This document shows, piece after piece, positions 33,858 through 46,429 of a stretch of 64,000 nucleotides of DNA. The translations under genes were made by a program, and so were the position numbers. The notes below the pieces were generated by a model. The model was given only the letters and a program-made list of their open reading frames with translations, searched no databases and was not told the origin of the DNA. Origin of the DNA: Micropterus salmoides (Eukaryota; Chordata; Actinopteri; Centrarchiformes; Centrarchidae); NCBI RefSeq assembly GCF_014851395.1, contig NW_024040374.1, forward strand, positions 26,616,772 to 26,680,771, written 5' to 3'. How positions within the stretch are numbered: position 1 is the first letter of the stretch; each line of letters begins with the position of its first letter.

Positions 33858-36477
33858 GCAGCCTAGACAATATACACACAGAGGTACAGACAGTAAAGGT
33901 GATGTTGCTATAGACTAAATGAAAAATGGTACAGATATTTATAGTAGTGTTAATGATAACAGTCGTAATGTTAATGATTATAATAACAATAATAACAATA
34001 GGACAAGTAACAATAGACGTTGCAGCAGAGGGTGTCGAGCAGGAACAAGGGGAGAGCAGGTGACCCGCAGCCACAGATCCAGACTCCACAGCTCCAGAGC
34101 CAGAAAACCTGCAGGAAGTGATAGGAGGAGAGAGGAGAGGGACGAAAAAGCACAAGACTACCAGAAAGGGGAGAAGTTGTGTTAGTAACATGCAATAATG
34201 GGATGAGGTTGCATACAGAGGGAGAGAAAGTAGAGGAGAGAGGAGCTCAGTGCATCATAGGAAATCCCCCGGCAGTCTAGGCCTATAGCAGCATAACTAA
34301 GGGATGGTTCAGGACTACCTGAGCCAGCCCTAACTATAAGCTTTATCAAAGAGGAAAGTCTTAAGCCTACTCTTAAATGTGGAGATGGTGTCTGCCTCCT
34401 GAACCCAAACTGGAACCTGGTTCCACAGGAGAGGAGCTTGATAGCTGAACGCTCTGGCTCCAAGTCTACTTTTGGAGACTCTAGGAACCACAAGTAACCC
34501 TGCATTCTGGGAGTGCAGTGCTCTGGTGGGGTAGTAAGGTACTATGAGCTCTTTAAGATAAGATGGTGCCTGACTATTAAGAGCTTTGTAGGTAAGAAGA
34601 ATGATTTTAAATTCTATTCTGGATTTTACTGGAAGCCAATGCAGAGAAGCTAAGACAGGAGAAATGTGGTCTCTTTTCCTGGTTCCTGTCAGAACACGTG
34701 CTGCAGCATTCTGGATCAGCTGAAGAGTCTTAACGGACTTTTTCGAGCAGCCTGATAATAAGGAATTGCAGTAATCCAGCCTAGAAGTAACAAATGCATG
34801 GACTAGTTTTTCTGCATCATTTTTAGACATGATGTTCCTGATTTTCGCAATATTACGTAGGTGGAAAAAGGCGGTCTTGAAATTTGCTTAATGTGAGACT
34901 TAAACGACATGTCCTGATCAAAGATAACTCCAAGATTCCTCACAGTGGTGCTGGAGGCCAGGGCGATGCCATCCAGGGAAACTATATCTTTAGATAATGC
35001 GTCACGGAGGTGCTTAGGCCCCAGAACAATAACTTCAGTTTTATCTGAGTTTAACATTAGAAAATTACAGGTCATCCAGGTTTTAACATCCTGAAGGCAC
35101 ATTTGAAGTTTAGCTAACTGATGAGTTTCATCTGGCTTGATCGATAGATATAACTGAGTATCATCTGCATAACAATGAAAGCTTATGGAATATTTCCTGA
35201 TAACATTGCCTAAAGGAAGCATATATAAAGTGAAGAGGATTGGTCCAAGGACAGATCCTTGAGGAACTCCATGACTAACTTTGGCATGCATGGAGGACTC
35301 ATCGTTAACATGTACAAACTGAAATCGATCTGATAAATAGGACTTAAGCCAGCTTAGAGCGGTTCCTTTAATGCCAATGAAATATTCCAGTCTCTGCAAT
35401 AGGATCTGATGGTCAATGGTATCAAATGCAGCACTAAGATCTAATAAAACCAGTACAGAGACAAGTCCTTTGTCTGATGCAATAAGGAGGTCGTTAGTAA
35501 TTTTCACCAGTGCTGTCTCTGTGCTATGATGAACTCTAAATCCTGACTGAAAATCCTCAAATAAACTATTGCTCTGTAGAAAGTCACACAGCTGTTTAGC
35601 AACTGCTTTCTCCAGAACCTTAGAGAGAAAGGGAAGGTTAGATATAGGTCTATAGTTGGCTAAAACATCCGGATCAAGTTTGGGGTTTTTCAGAAGAGGT
35701 TTAATTACAGCTACTTTAAAGTACTGTGGTACATAGCCTGTTGATAGAGATAGATTGATCATATCTAGTATAGAGGTGCTGACTAAGGGTAAAACATCTT
35801 TAAGCAACCTAGTCGGGATGGGGTCTAAGAGGCAGGTTGATGGTTTAGATGAAGAAATTATTGAAGTTAGTTGGTAAAGATTGAGTGAAGCAAAACAGTC
35901 TAAACATATATCTGGTTCTACAGCTGTTTCTAAGGTTCCTGAGTTAAGAGATAAGTCGGTGCCAGTTGAGGGCAGGTCTTGCTGAATTTTGTCTCTAATA
36001 GCTAGAATTTTATCATTAAAGAAGCTCATGAAGTGTAACTACTGAGAGCTATGGGAATACTTGGCTCAATAGAGCTGTGACTCTCTGTCAGCCTGGCTAC
36101 AGTGCTGAAAAGAAACCTGGGGTTGTTCCTATTTTCCTCTATTAATGACGAGTAGTACGCTGCTCTGGCATTACGGAGGGCCTTCCTATAAGTTTTAAGA
36201 CTATCTTGCCAAATTAAACGAGAATTTTCCACTTTGGTGGAACGCCAATTCCTCTCAAGTTTCCGCGATATTTGCTTTAATTTGCGAGTTTCAGTATTAT
36301 ACCATGGAGCTAACCGTCTTTGTTTTAGTATTTTCTTTTTTAGAGGGGCTACAGAGTCCAGTGTCATTCGCAGCGAGCCTGCAGCACTATCAACAAGATG
36401 ATCGATTTGGGAGGGACTGAAATTAGCATAGGAGTCCTCTGTTACTTTGTGTTTTAATGCTGTTTTTCCATAGCCAA
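33590..36477 (-). mobile_element. 5'-truncated L2-clade LINE
   Basis: About 2.9 kb of a non-LTR retrotransposon on the minus strand. Its 3' end (plus-strand left) finishes in a short (CAATT)n-type tail at 33591-33611 next to TTTATTTATATAGC, typical of fish L2/Maui elements. The body encodes the reverse transcriptase; the endonuclease part and 5' end are missing, with truncation at about 36478 against a family V repeat. An (AG)22 microsatellite (33811-33854) lies in the 3' UTR. No target duplication was identified. Confidence 0.88.
34330..36477 (-). pseudogene. L2 LINE ORF2 (reverse transcriptase), frameshifted
   Basis: Three open pieces form one former frame. The first (36477 down to about 36031) encodes the linker before the RT (LAPWYNTETRKLK region). 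The second (36029 to about 34880) is the RT domain, with LDPIPTRLLK, NYRPISNLPFLSK, the LDLSAAFDTIDH block, HGVPQGSVLGP and the catalytic YADDTQLYLS. The third (about 34878-34330) is the post-RT thumb/C-terminal part with RLDYCNSLLSG and LHWLP motifs. One-base losses near 36030-36036 and near 34877-34880 separate the pieces. With the endonuclease also missing, the copy is dead. Confidence 0.9.
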
Positions 36478-36690
36478 AATTAGCATCCCAGTTAATATCA
36501 CAGTCAACGTGGATTACGGATGCACCTTGTTAACCAAGCTAGCTAGTGCCACCCTCACATCTGGTTCCAGAAAACTAATAGGTTAACGGCCAGTACGACA
36601 ACCTCGAGGCTTCAAAAAGGTAGCCTGCAAACCAAGAGACATGGTGGCTAAGTCCTTTTTTTTGGGCTACACAACCATTCTTTCAGCTAT
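36478..36690 (+). repeat. Interspersed repeat family V, copy 2
   Basis: Starts AAAATTAGCATCCCAGTTAA and continues through GTGGATTACGGATGCACC, CCAAGCTAGCTAG, CTGGTTCCAGAAAA, GAGGCTTCAAAAA and CAAACCAAGAGACATGGTGG, parallel to 43162-43350. It marks the 5' truncation point of the L2 LINE. Confidence 0.65.
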
Positions 36691-36769
36691 ATATCACTAT
36701 GCTAACCTGCCAATAACTAACATGCAGGTAATGTACTATTTTCACCATCTCTTAGTTTAGCGTGTTAGT

Positions 36770-36935
36770 ACAATTAAGGCTGATGGAAAATGTCAGTTTA
36801 GTCTTAGTTTTGCTGGTATTTGGTCATAATTTTTTAAAATTCTGACCTGATGATGGCGCTAGATGAAAAATAAGATTTCTAGTTATCCTGTGTGACTGGC
36901 CGACAGACCAACATCACCATCCACTGTCTCCAAGT
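36770..36935 (+). repeat. Interspersed repeat family W, copy 2
   Basis: Contains GGTATTTGGTCATAA, CTGACCTGATGATGGCGCTA and GGCCGACAGACCAACATCACC, matching the centre and end of 18985-19442. Confidence 0.6.
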
Positions 36936-37460
36936 GGACGAAAAAATAAACCGATCAAAAAAAACCAGTTGACATGTTTAAAGCATAATTTCACTCCAAT
37001 CGCAGAAACCGTATCATCTCACTTACCTCTAGTTCCATCATGCCATGCAGATAGTTTTCACCTTTAAATTCTTCATCCACCCCAGTGTAATGGAGATGAA
37101 TTGAATTCTATATGTTGTGCTCTAATATATAACAAAATTTAATAGCAGCATCTGAAAGGAAAAAAACTTATTGTATTGCAAGACCAACATGATTGTGACC
37201 TTCACCACTGACAACATACAAAACTTTAAAAACGTTATATTAGCATTGTTTTGACCCTTTAAGACTGCTTACCTGTCTCAATGAAGTTGTGGTAGAAACT
37301 TAGACTCTTCCTCTACCATGGACAAAATTTCTACCAAAGAAATAGTCCCTATTTTCATGAATTTATTTAGATGTGACCTGTTCATATGTCATACTTTAAA
37401 GCCCTTCTAGAGATGTTTTGTGTTCAGGACAGTGATCTTAACACTCACTACACTGCATCA

Positions 37461-37488
<28 letters not shown>
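37461..37488 (+). repeat. (GT)14 microsatellite
   Basis: Uninterrupted GT run in intergenic sequence. Confidence 0.98.
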
Positions 37489-37489
<1 letters not shown>

Positions 37490-37494
<5 letters not shown>

Positions 37495-40435
37495 ATCAAG
37501 CCACCACGTTCAGTGCAGAGGCTCATATTTTGTCCCTGTGGTGGTGGAAAGGCAAACATAATTCCATAATTTATTTATGGTTGTGCGCATGACATCTTTA
37601 GATTTTAAGTTTAAAAAACTGTTTTGTTTATTTGAACATGTTTTCTCTCATAGGGGAACTGAATGGTCTGCAGCAAATACCTGGTTTAAACATTTTGTAC
37701 TTTTGTTGCAGGTTATTAAGAATTTATGAATGGAGTAGTTCTCAAATACTCACTGGCCCATGTGCTTCTCACTCTGTCCAAAATTATTTTGACGCCAGAG
37801 CAGCTGAGGTAAGATAGTTTATCAGGAGGAACATTTCTAATAAAACCATTTAGTCTTCCTTCTAAAATAGCTACAGTTTAAGATGCATTTAAACAAAAGA
37901 CATTTGAAGTGCAAACTTGATTGCACTGATGTACATTTATGAAAAAACTTTATTCCATATTTTCTGGTACTTGGTAGTAATGCACATTTCAAAATATAAA
38001 AAGAACCATAGGTATGAAAATAGCATAAGCATCAGAAATGGAGTGTAGATGCTGGAACCAAAGGAGTAAAATCATCAAAACAACCCCACTCACAGGACAC
38101 CACGCTGTTGAGGAGTACAAATCTCAACACTTGCACTTGACTGTACCATTGAGTAATGACATATCTATGTCACACTGAAGCCACAAATATGAAAACACAA
38201 AGCAGAAAAAAAAGTGTACCGTTGAGTATTGTGTATACAGTAAGTTAGATAGGAGATAATACATGTCAACCAAAATATGATTCACCACTTTTCGAATACA
38301 CTGCAGATTGCAAAGGTTTGGCTACAGAATGAAAGCTTGTGGTAGAAACGCACTCTCTTCAGCACGTACAGTAGCTGTTAGAAAGATTTTTGCCACAAAT
38401 AATACACAGTGGATGAATTGGCAAATGACATCAACCATCTTGGAGCACTTCTAGGCTAATTATTTCTGTCACATTCATAGTTTCCACTCAAAAGACACTT
38501 CACAGTACTGCACTGTATACATGGAAACTGAAGCTGTACTCTTTTATAAAACCCAAAACACAACAATTTCCTCAAACATGATTTAAACCATCAGAGAATA
38601 AATTGAAACAGAATGTCTTTGGCTTATTCATCACAATAATATTTACTGAATGTGGCTTAGAATCAATGCAGTGTTTGCACTAAGTTTATTGTACTTTAAG
38701 TCACCAAGATTGCACTAACAATCCGTTTAAAGTGACAAAATGTTCCGAATCACAGAAACACAACTTCTCTTGCAAGGGATTTACATAGTACATTAGTGAC
38801 AGACAGTTAAGTTTCATGTCTAAATGTCTGTTCCTCAGATGCCCCATCTGCATAATCCTGCTGATCCTCGACACAGATGACACGGTGCCCAGAGCTGGTT
38901 CACTGGTTCAGTCTGGAGCCACACACATGCCACACTGGCCTGGGATCAAATCCCAGCCTGAATCCCTCCCTGTGTTTACCTCCTTTGCTTTCCCAGAGTC
39001 TGGAAAGATAATACTGAAAAATGTGGACTGTCCAGTTGGAAAAACATGATGCAAAATCAAGTCAAATATGACAGGGGAGGGTGGAAATTAGGCTTATTAA
39101 ACTGCAAATGGCACGTACGGAACAGTGGGGACAGCTAATGGAAAATCTGTTGTGTCAGTTTAAAGGCACATTGAATTCATTTTGTCAAAATCATTGATAA
39201 AGAAAGCATCATGGGGATTCATAAATGTTCTGTATAAACCCCCCAAAGTCAAAAGCAACACCTGCACACTATCTCCAATCCACAGTTTTTATTTAAGCGT
39301 ATTAAAGTAGACAGTGTATCAGTTCAAGCGGGATCTTTGTTTGTCCTATGTAAATCCCTTTACTACCACATAACAAAAGATGTTTAAGTAAGATCTTACA
39401 GAAAATGTGATAACAGTTTACGTTCATAGACCATCCTGAGCCATGTTCACAATAACTCTTGACTTTATACATTTGAGTCTAACTCAAGAAGCTACTGACT
39501 AAAATGATGCAAGAACTTTCTTGTTGCTGTTGTATGTTTTAGCCACTATTGCCTGACAATAAAGAGTGAGATAAGAATGAGTTTAGTTGACAGTCAGTAC
39601 GCTTCTATTGGCAGAATACAAACTTACGAATGGGTGCATCACGGTGGCTCAGTTGGTGAATGTGAATCAGCCTGGGATCACATGCCGCCCCTCTCTAAGT
39701 CAGTTATCTACTGAAGGCCCCACGAAGTGTGTGTTCTTTGAACTTGGATCACTTTTAATCCTAACATGGTAATGCAAGATTTATTGTAAAGTATAGCACC
39801 ACTCAGAATACCTTATTGCATCGCCCTTCAGCTGTCAGAAGAAGGGAGTCAGAACACTGTAACATCTTGGATCCACAGAGTAATGAGTCAATTAACACCG
39901 TAAAAGAAACACTAATAAATATGTCTGTAAATGTGATATAAAACAATAGTTTTGCATTCATATTGTGGCCAACAAAATGCCACGTGTGGCAGGTTAAAGT
40001 TTATTATTGTTTTTACTGTTATTATTATTATTATTATGTGTGATTAATTGTATAAATAACTACATTGCCAACAGAAGAACCAATAAAGTCAGCATCATGT
40101 TTGTCTGCAGGCACAGTAGGCGGCACTTTACACCAGTGCTTGCTGAGATTACTGTTCTTCTTCTGATGGAAATAATGACCGTTCAGTTTCTCCTTAAGGT
40201 TTTCTCCACCACACTATCAAAACAAATTAGTTTAATCATTTTATAAAGGCATTATTGGAGCAAAACAACAGAGCGCCTGTGACGTGTATCAGTAAGTCGA
40301 AGTCACAGAGAAAAATGCTTTAGGAGGTGCAGGTCATGGCCCGGTCGTGACTCCAGTTTTTCCCTGCCTGCCTCCTCTGATCAGCCTGCCTGCCTCCTGC
40401 ATTCATCAGCCCAGCTACCACCTTCATTTATTCAT
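37490..40435. other. Intergenic, no gene seen
   Basis: Low-complexity (ATT)n at 40019-40037. Weak SINE-like motifs at 38930-38960 (CTGGGATCAAATCCCAG) and 39645-39680 (CGGTGGCTCAGTTGGTGAA) could be tRNA-derived box remnants but are too short to call. No exon-like segment found. Confidence 0.5.
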
Positions 40436-40445
40436 AATTATTCAT

Positions 40446-41162
40446 TAAAGAGGTGGTATTATGGTTTTTGGCTTTTTCCCTCTCCTTTATTGAGTTATAT
40501 GTCTTTTTTGTGCATGTAAAGGGTTTGCAAAGTGAAAAAGCCCAAAGGGAGTTCCCATCTCCCACAGAAAACTCTGCTCTGAACTGCCTGAAAACAGCTT
40601 GTTTGTAGTCCAGCATTTACTTCCCTTTCTTGTGACGTCACAATGAAAATACGTGCCATAATGCTCACAGAGCGACTAGTCCGACACGCCCTCAAAAACA
40701 CCGGTGGAAAAACAGTGAGCTGCAGCACACACCTCTCCTCTCCCTTCCAAACACTAGCTACCCTCCAGGCAGTCAATGGATGTAAAGTTGTTACTGTGAT
40801 GTAGAGACAGAGCTCAGTTAAAACTTTATGGATGAAAGATACATTTGTTACAGGTTAATAACTCACCACTCTGAAACTCTTGCTCCAGTCCATGTTGCCA
40901 AGCCTTTCTCTGCTTCTGATTGGCTAGTAGTCCTTAACTAGGAACTGCGCATGTGGCATGTGGTGAACTCCCAACAAAGATCATTTAGAGACAAGATGCA
41001 TCACTCCGTAGCTAAAACGAAGCCTTCAACAAAGAGGAGCTACAGCAATGTGCAGTATGACAAAAAATATGGTGTTTTTTGAAAATTAAACCATATAAAC
41101 CTGTTCTGGTACAACCACTAAATAGGATTTTGAACCTGAAAATGAGCATAATACCACCTCTA
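40446..41162 (+). mobile_element. TIR element family A/B, copy B (plus)
   Basis: A compact copy of about 717 bp with perfect inverted ends AAGAGGTGGTATTATG/CATAATACCACCTCT. The interior matches the reverse complement of 26222-27365 once the LINE insertion there is removed. No transposase. The target duplication is unclear because flanks are A/T-rich. Confidence 0.8.
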
Positions 41163-41336
41163 AACCTTTTGCTTAAACCTCTCCCTCAGTGTCTGTGTCC
41201 GCTACTGGGTCTGCTTAAAACTAAACCTAACAGTTGCAAACTTTTCACTCCAACAAACAGTTACACCTTCTCAAATTCTTCCTTGCAGGTGAACAAATCC
41301 TGTTCTTCAAGTCATAAACAAACTCATGCGCTCACA

Positions 41337-42960
41337 TTTTCTACAGTTGCTGCAGTGGATTTGGTGCAAAACACATTCACACACTTACATCAAAAAATGT
41401 CATGGACAAAATTTCCACATCTGCAAATCAGTATGTGAATCCATGCAATGAGGGTTGCACACCTGTAGAACATTTTCTCACAAGCGTTTTATCTTGGATA
41501 CTTTTCTAGCACAGTCAATATCTTCAACTGTTTGACTCTACGAGGCTCAAATGCTGTGTTTTTGCTCACAAGTGCTCTCACTTTTGCAGCACATATCTCA
41601 TCAAATGTGGAGCAAAAGTGATTTGTGTATCTGTAGAGCCGGGGGCAGGCACTGTTCAGAGATCAGACAACCCTTTTGGCCAATCAAAGGAGCTCGTTAC
41701 AGTCTATTTTCCAACCCAGGTGAGATGAAACCATGCCAACTTCCCTATGACGAAAGCCTTGGTGGAATATGAAGACTACAGTAGCTTTGAAAATAGCAAT
41801 GTGGTGCACTGAATCCGATGAAAGGAACATTCAATCGGAAAGACTTTGGGTGACCAATATGAGTCAATCATGAAGGCTGTATAATGCTTAGTTCTGGGGT
41901 GTATTTCAGAAAGGTAGTTTAATGAAAACTCTGATTGTTAACCCTGAGATGAGGGAATCTGTTTTCCATTTTCAACAAACTGAGTTTCTCTCTGTCTCCT
42001 CCCTCTGCTTCAGTTCCTCATTGATTCAGTCCGTTTCAAAGCGTGTATCGAACCACATTAGTTAGGGGAGGTTTACTGTATGTCAGTACTGTAATATTTG
42101 TACTCAGGACTGCCTAAAGTTACTGCTTTTATGCAGTGCCAGTCATTTCTTTGACCAGTGGTTTGTGCCCCCATATTCACATATTACGTACGCATCTCAG
42201 ACTAAAACCTCTGCATGTGCTTCTTTTTGCGGGTGGAGGTTCTTGATTTTTGTCTGTACACTACCACTGTCACTGCACACAAGACAGCTGTCAGAATAGC
42301 CGTTCCACTCCAATGTTTATCACATTTTAAAAATCTGTATGAGGAGGAATAGTGACAATGAGCAGGAGTGTATTTATCGGGGAACTACAGCTCACTACCC
42401 GCTCAATCAGCATGGCTGACTGTTTGTTTTACTGTTTGTTTAACCAACCTTAAGAAAAACAGACACAACCAGAGCTACACATGATACAGCCTCCATGCTT
42501 GACTTTCAACCCATTATTCAAAACAGTTGATAAACACTCAGTTAAATACAGTGCCCCTATGTCGATTTTCAAGCTTGTGTAGATGTCATATACCACCAAG
42601 GCTTTCACAGTCATAGGGATGGGGGCGAGGTTTCATCTCAACTGGGTTGGGAAAACAATAGACGCGGACAGGTGCGCAAACAAAGTCCTTTGATTGGCCA
42701 AAATTTTACTGAAAAATGTGGTGCAAAAGTGAGAGCATGAGAATGCAGAACTTGTCATCGTCAATCTGAGCGACTGATTCAAGCAGCTATAGTTAAAAAA
42801 GTCCAAAGAAAAAAAAGGTATGTGAGAAAATGTAAAAATACAACTCTCATTGCACGAATTCATGTGCTTATTTGAGGATGTGTAAATTTTGTCCATGACT
42901 TAACATTTATTTATACGGGAGTGTGAATGTGTTTTGCACAAGCGGGAGCCTCCTTGTCTG
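41337..42960. repeat. Long foldback element with about 400-bp arms
   Basis: The left arm (about 41337-41795) and right arm (about 42565-42960) are imperfect reverse complements. Shared blocks in mirrored order: TGCAAAACACATTCACAC; GTCATGGACAAAATTT; GCAATGAGRGTTG; ACATTTTCTCACA; GCTCTCACTTTTGCA; TTGGCCAATCAAAGGA; CCAACCCAGKTGAGATGAAACC; AAAGCCTTGGTGG. The spacer (41796-42564) has other sequence, including GTGTATTTCAGAAAG, itself reminiscent of a fish MITE end. No transposase. Confidence 0.8.
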
Positions 42961-43003
42961 AAAAGTGATGCCACTCGGAAGTAACTTAAACCTACATTCT
43001 ATC

Positions 43004-43350
43004 GAAATCAGGGGGCGACTCCTCTGGTAGCAAAAAGATGTCCAGTTCCATTAGAAATAATAGTAAAATGACCTTACTTCTCACCTGATTTATTATTTAT
43101 TTGTGATTTATGATTTATAAGGAGTCAGCTGTTAATTAAGTAGGTTTTCGTTTTTATTAAATTAGCATCCTGGTTAAAATCACAGTTAAAATGAATTACA
43201 GATGCACCAAGCTAACCAAACTAGCTAGCTTCATCGACACGTCCAAATATCATGGTTCTGGTTCCAAGTTGCAAAAAAATCAAGATGCCAAACTTGAGGC
43301 TTTAAAAACGGCAGTCCACAAACCAATGGGTTACTACATCCACTTCTTTT
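43004..43350 (+). repeat. Interspersed repeat family V, copy 3
   Basis: The most complete copy: GTCCAGTTCCATTAGAAATA, AATGACCTTACTTCTCACC, AAATTAGCATCCTGGTTAAA, ATGAATTACAGATGCACC, CCAAACTTGAGGC, CCACAAACCAATGGGTTAC, then TACAGTCTATGG. A 71-codon open frame inside is not a gene. Confidence 0.65.
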
Positions 43351-43399
43351 ATACAGTCTATGGTTTTGGACCATATTCAAATGAGTATAAAGCATTTTC

Positions 43400-44405
43400 T
43401 CTTTGACTTCAAATTTACTGATACATACCTGTGACCATTTTACTACAGAATCAGGTGTTCAGTTGTTGGTGCTCCAATAACACCATCATATCATTTTAGG
43501 GTTATTCAAACTTGCCTGAAAACATAAATGACTGGGCACATGTGTGAAATATTTGGCACATACAAAGCAACTATAATAAAAAGAAAAAGCTTAAAAAAGG
43601 GATATAAAAAGTATACTGCCCAAGGCAAAGAAGTAGCCTTTGCTAGTGTGTGAGGTCTTCACCATGCTGAGGTTATTAGGTAAATATGTATTTCTGGTGT
43701 TCATCTCAGCTCTCAGCGGGCTACACTAAGGCAATTCAGCGGTTGCTAATGCCAAATCTAAACACAGGGAAATCTAATTATGATACAAACAGTCCATATT
43801 AAAACTCCGAACGTATTACAACTTCTTCAGCGTAATGTTTAATTGTCTATTGCATGCAAACAAGAGTGAATGGCCAAACAGAGATGAGTGATCCTAATGA
43901 GTGGGATGTTCATATTTGTGCCTACAGTAATGTACAAATGACACCCATTATTTTTTATTTGGGCATCCCACCCACCAACTGTGTTAAGAAACAAACTGAA
44001 GGGTCGCTGTTAGTTTAACAAAAGCAGAAACACAACTTTTTGCCTCTCCGCCTCATCTAGTGTGTGTTAAGAGCTATGGCAAGAGGCGGCTGCTGTGCAT
44101 CACCAATACATAGTGTGAATATGTGTAACATCTAGAAAAATAACACTTGAATTATACGCATGGCTGCCTTTGTGTGTGTATGTTGTCTGTGTATTTCTCA
44201 GAGGACCCCAATCTGTGACAATGCAGCTGGTAAACATAACAAACTGCTTTGTTATATCTGCTATCTATAAATATATTTAACCCATGAGTTATTTTTACAA
44301 CTCCTAAAACCTCCACAGCATGATGCTGATGTTCAAAGAAAAATACAGGACCATATTCAGCTCATATCAATCAATAAACCACTCATTACTCCCATTTCTT
44401 TTAAA
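43400..44405. other. Intergenic, no gene seen
   Basis: No recognisable structure. Confidence 0.5.
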
Positions 44406-44409
44406 GGAG

Positions 44410-44545
44410 AAGAAATATACTTATTGGCTTTTTTGCTGCTGTTAGATACCACTCTCATGTCTGTACACTGAAGCTAAAGCTAAAGCCATCAGCCAGTTAG
44501 CTTATATTAATAGAACAGCTAACCTGAAAGATACCAGATCCAATT
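44410..44545 (-). repeat. Interspersed repeat family R, copy 2 (minus)
   Basis: Reverse complement of the 26055-26218 family: GGTTAGCTGTTC, AAGCTAACTGGCTGATGG, TGTACAGACATGAGAGTGGT and the AAAAAAGCCAATAAGTATA block. Confidence 0.6.
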
Positions 44546-44741
44546 CACCTATTCAATGCAATGAGAATGGCTCACCTGGTGCATATGCAAGCCCCCAGTC
44601 AGTGTGCCATGTACTTTGAAGCTCGGCCCAAAGAATTTACATTGTGATGAAGTCACAGATTTTTAAGTAGCTTTTCTCAGCTCAAGGAAAGTTTTACAAA
44701 TATAAAACCCCCATGGATCAAAAATTCATAATAGAAAGAGT

Positions 44742-46095
44742 CAGAGGTGTGGACTCGAGTCACATGACTTGGACTCGAGTCAGACTCGAGTCACAAAAAT
44801 GATGACTTTAGACTCGACTTGACAAAATCAAAAAAGACTTGCGACTTGACTTTGACTTGAACAGCAATGACTCGTGACTTCACTTGGACTTGAGCCTTTT
44901 GACTGGAGCTGACTTGACACTCCCCATGCCCAACTATGAATTATGATATAAAAAAACTGCGCAGTGCTCAATTAGACTCGATCGTGTGGCTTCCTCCAGC
45001 AAGAGGGAACAATCACCGACCGTCCGAAGCGCGGCCGGCCGCTCCGCGATCTCCTGTTCCTGGCCCTGTACGCCCCAGCGACCCACTCCCTCTCCGGGGA
45101 CCTACAATGGGTTGTGTAGTAGGCCTACTACCAGCGCGCTGTGAACGGTTTGTGATTGGTCCCTCTGGCTGGAGGAATTTTACGCACAGGCGTGACGCAG
45201 CACCACGCAATTTTCTAAATTCCTCAACCTCACAGGGAAAAGAAAGGACAGGTCGAAAACAGTGTAGAGAGACTGCTGCAGCTGTTGCGTGAAGCTGCTT
45301 CCACCAATTATAAAACAAGTTAATTAAGATAAAACGATAATAGCACAACGATAATAGCACACTCTTTTTGTTTTATAAATCCAGCGCACCCCTTTCCTTT
45401 ACAGCTGTGGCTCTCGTCCCTCCCTAAGAGGTGTGTTCAGTGTTGCTTTACCTGATCGGTTCTTGTAAAATATCCACTGTGTCTGCGTCTTCTAACGTCA
45501 TAGCGATTTATAGTTTTCTCACCGCTGGTTTCTGTCACTGCATCTCCCGAAAAAACACCACGGTTTTATTTCAGCGTTCTGTAACGTAACTTCGTCAACT
45601 CAAATAGTTCACCTGTCACCTGCTCTGCTCCCCTCTGTGTTTTGGGGATTTGGGATTTTTGAGTAATGCATATATAGTAGCCTAGTTTTTAAAAAGAAAG
45701 TATTACATTTCAATAGTTAATGTTTCCAAAGGCAATGAGTAATCCTGTTAAATAATTGCAATCTCAATATTGACCTACAGCCCTATATGAACATTTAATT
45801 TAATTCATGAAATTTGTTGTGTGAAACTGCGCCTCTGCCTTCTTTCTGTGCAGGCGAATGCTTCATTCAATACATTTTTTTATTTTTAACTTTAACTTTA
45901 AAGCTTTTAAATTTGGTGAAGAGTGCATTATGACTTGTTTAGGACTCGAAACTCTTGGACTTGCTCCTTGACTTGAGACTTGACTCGGACTTGCCACTCA
46001 TGATCGGTCTGGACTTGGGACTCTATTTGGGACTTGAGTGCTAAGATTTGAGACTTGACTCGGACTTGTAAAACAATGACTTGGTTCCACCTCTG
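44742..46095 (-). mobile_element. hAT-type non-autonomous element, copy 2
   Basis: A 1354-bp copy of the 24495-25697 element in opposite orientation, with ends CAGAGGTGTGGACTC and GGTTCCACCTCTG. It has its own perfect 8-bp target duplication GAAAGAGT (44734-44741 and 46096-46103). It is longer because it retains an extra GC-rich segment around 44980-45130 that copy 1 lacks. Subterminal GACTTG/GACTCG repeats are abundant. The exon-like leader is kept at 45452-45501. Confidence 0.92.
45452..45501 (-). other. Exon-like leader inside hAT element, copy 2
   Basis: Minus-strand counterpart of 25240-25289: same ATG, same 50-bp length, same GTAAAG donor, encoding MTLEDADTVDILQEPI plus a partial codon. 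Confidence 0.45.
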
Positions 46096-46249
46096 GAAAG
46101 AGTCATAATTGATCTTGTTTTCAGTTTGAGGTTTCCTGCCAACAGTTTTACAAATGTTTTAATGTTGGTCTATTTGAAAAAAGCATTTAGGGCTACAGGA
46201 GAATTTTTCACTGCAATACCACTGGTGGCCACTAGAGAAAATTATCGTG

Positions 46250-46425
46250 ACATCCATCTTTACAGTTTATGGTGTGTATGCAAAGCTGAGCTAACCAGCT
46301 GCTAACTGTGGCTACATATTCAGCGTACAGAAGTGAGAGTGGTATCAATCTTCTAATCTAACTATCTAGGCAAGAAAGCAAAAAAATGTAATTCCCAAAA
46401 CTATTCCCTTTAAGGAAAGGTATTC
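46250..46425 (+). repeat. Interspersed repeat family R, copy 3
   Basis: TGACATCCATCTTTACAGTTTA leads into GAGCTAACCAGCTGCTAACTG, CAGCGTACAGAAGTGAGAGT, TCTTCTAATCTAAC, AGAAAGCAAAAAA and CCCAAAACTATTCCCTTTAA, parallel to 26055-26218. Confidence 0.6.
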
Positions 46426-46429
46426 TTTA

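Noticed and set aside
33700..34191. A 163-codon serine/leucine-rich minus-strand protein
   Set aside because: It reads through the LINE 3' UTR and its (AG)n microsatellite; it has no domain and is out of phase with the LINE frame.
38930..39770. tRNA genes or SINEs from box-like motifs
   Set aside because: The A-box-like and B-box-like motifs are isolated and not spaced as in a tRNA head.
24495..46095. A large ancient inverted duplication (hAT, family R and family A/B occur in mirrored order at 24.5-27.4 and 40.4-46.1 kb)
   Set aside because: The two hAT copies have different 8-bp target duplications and the intervals between members differ greatly, so independent insertions explain the pattern.
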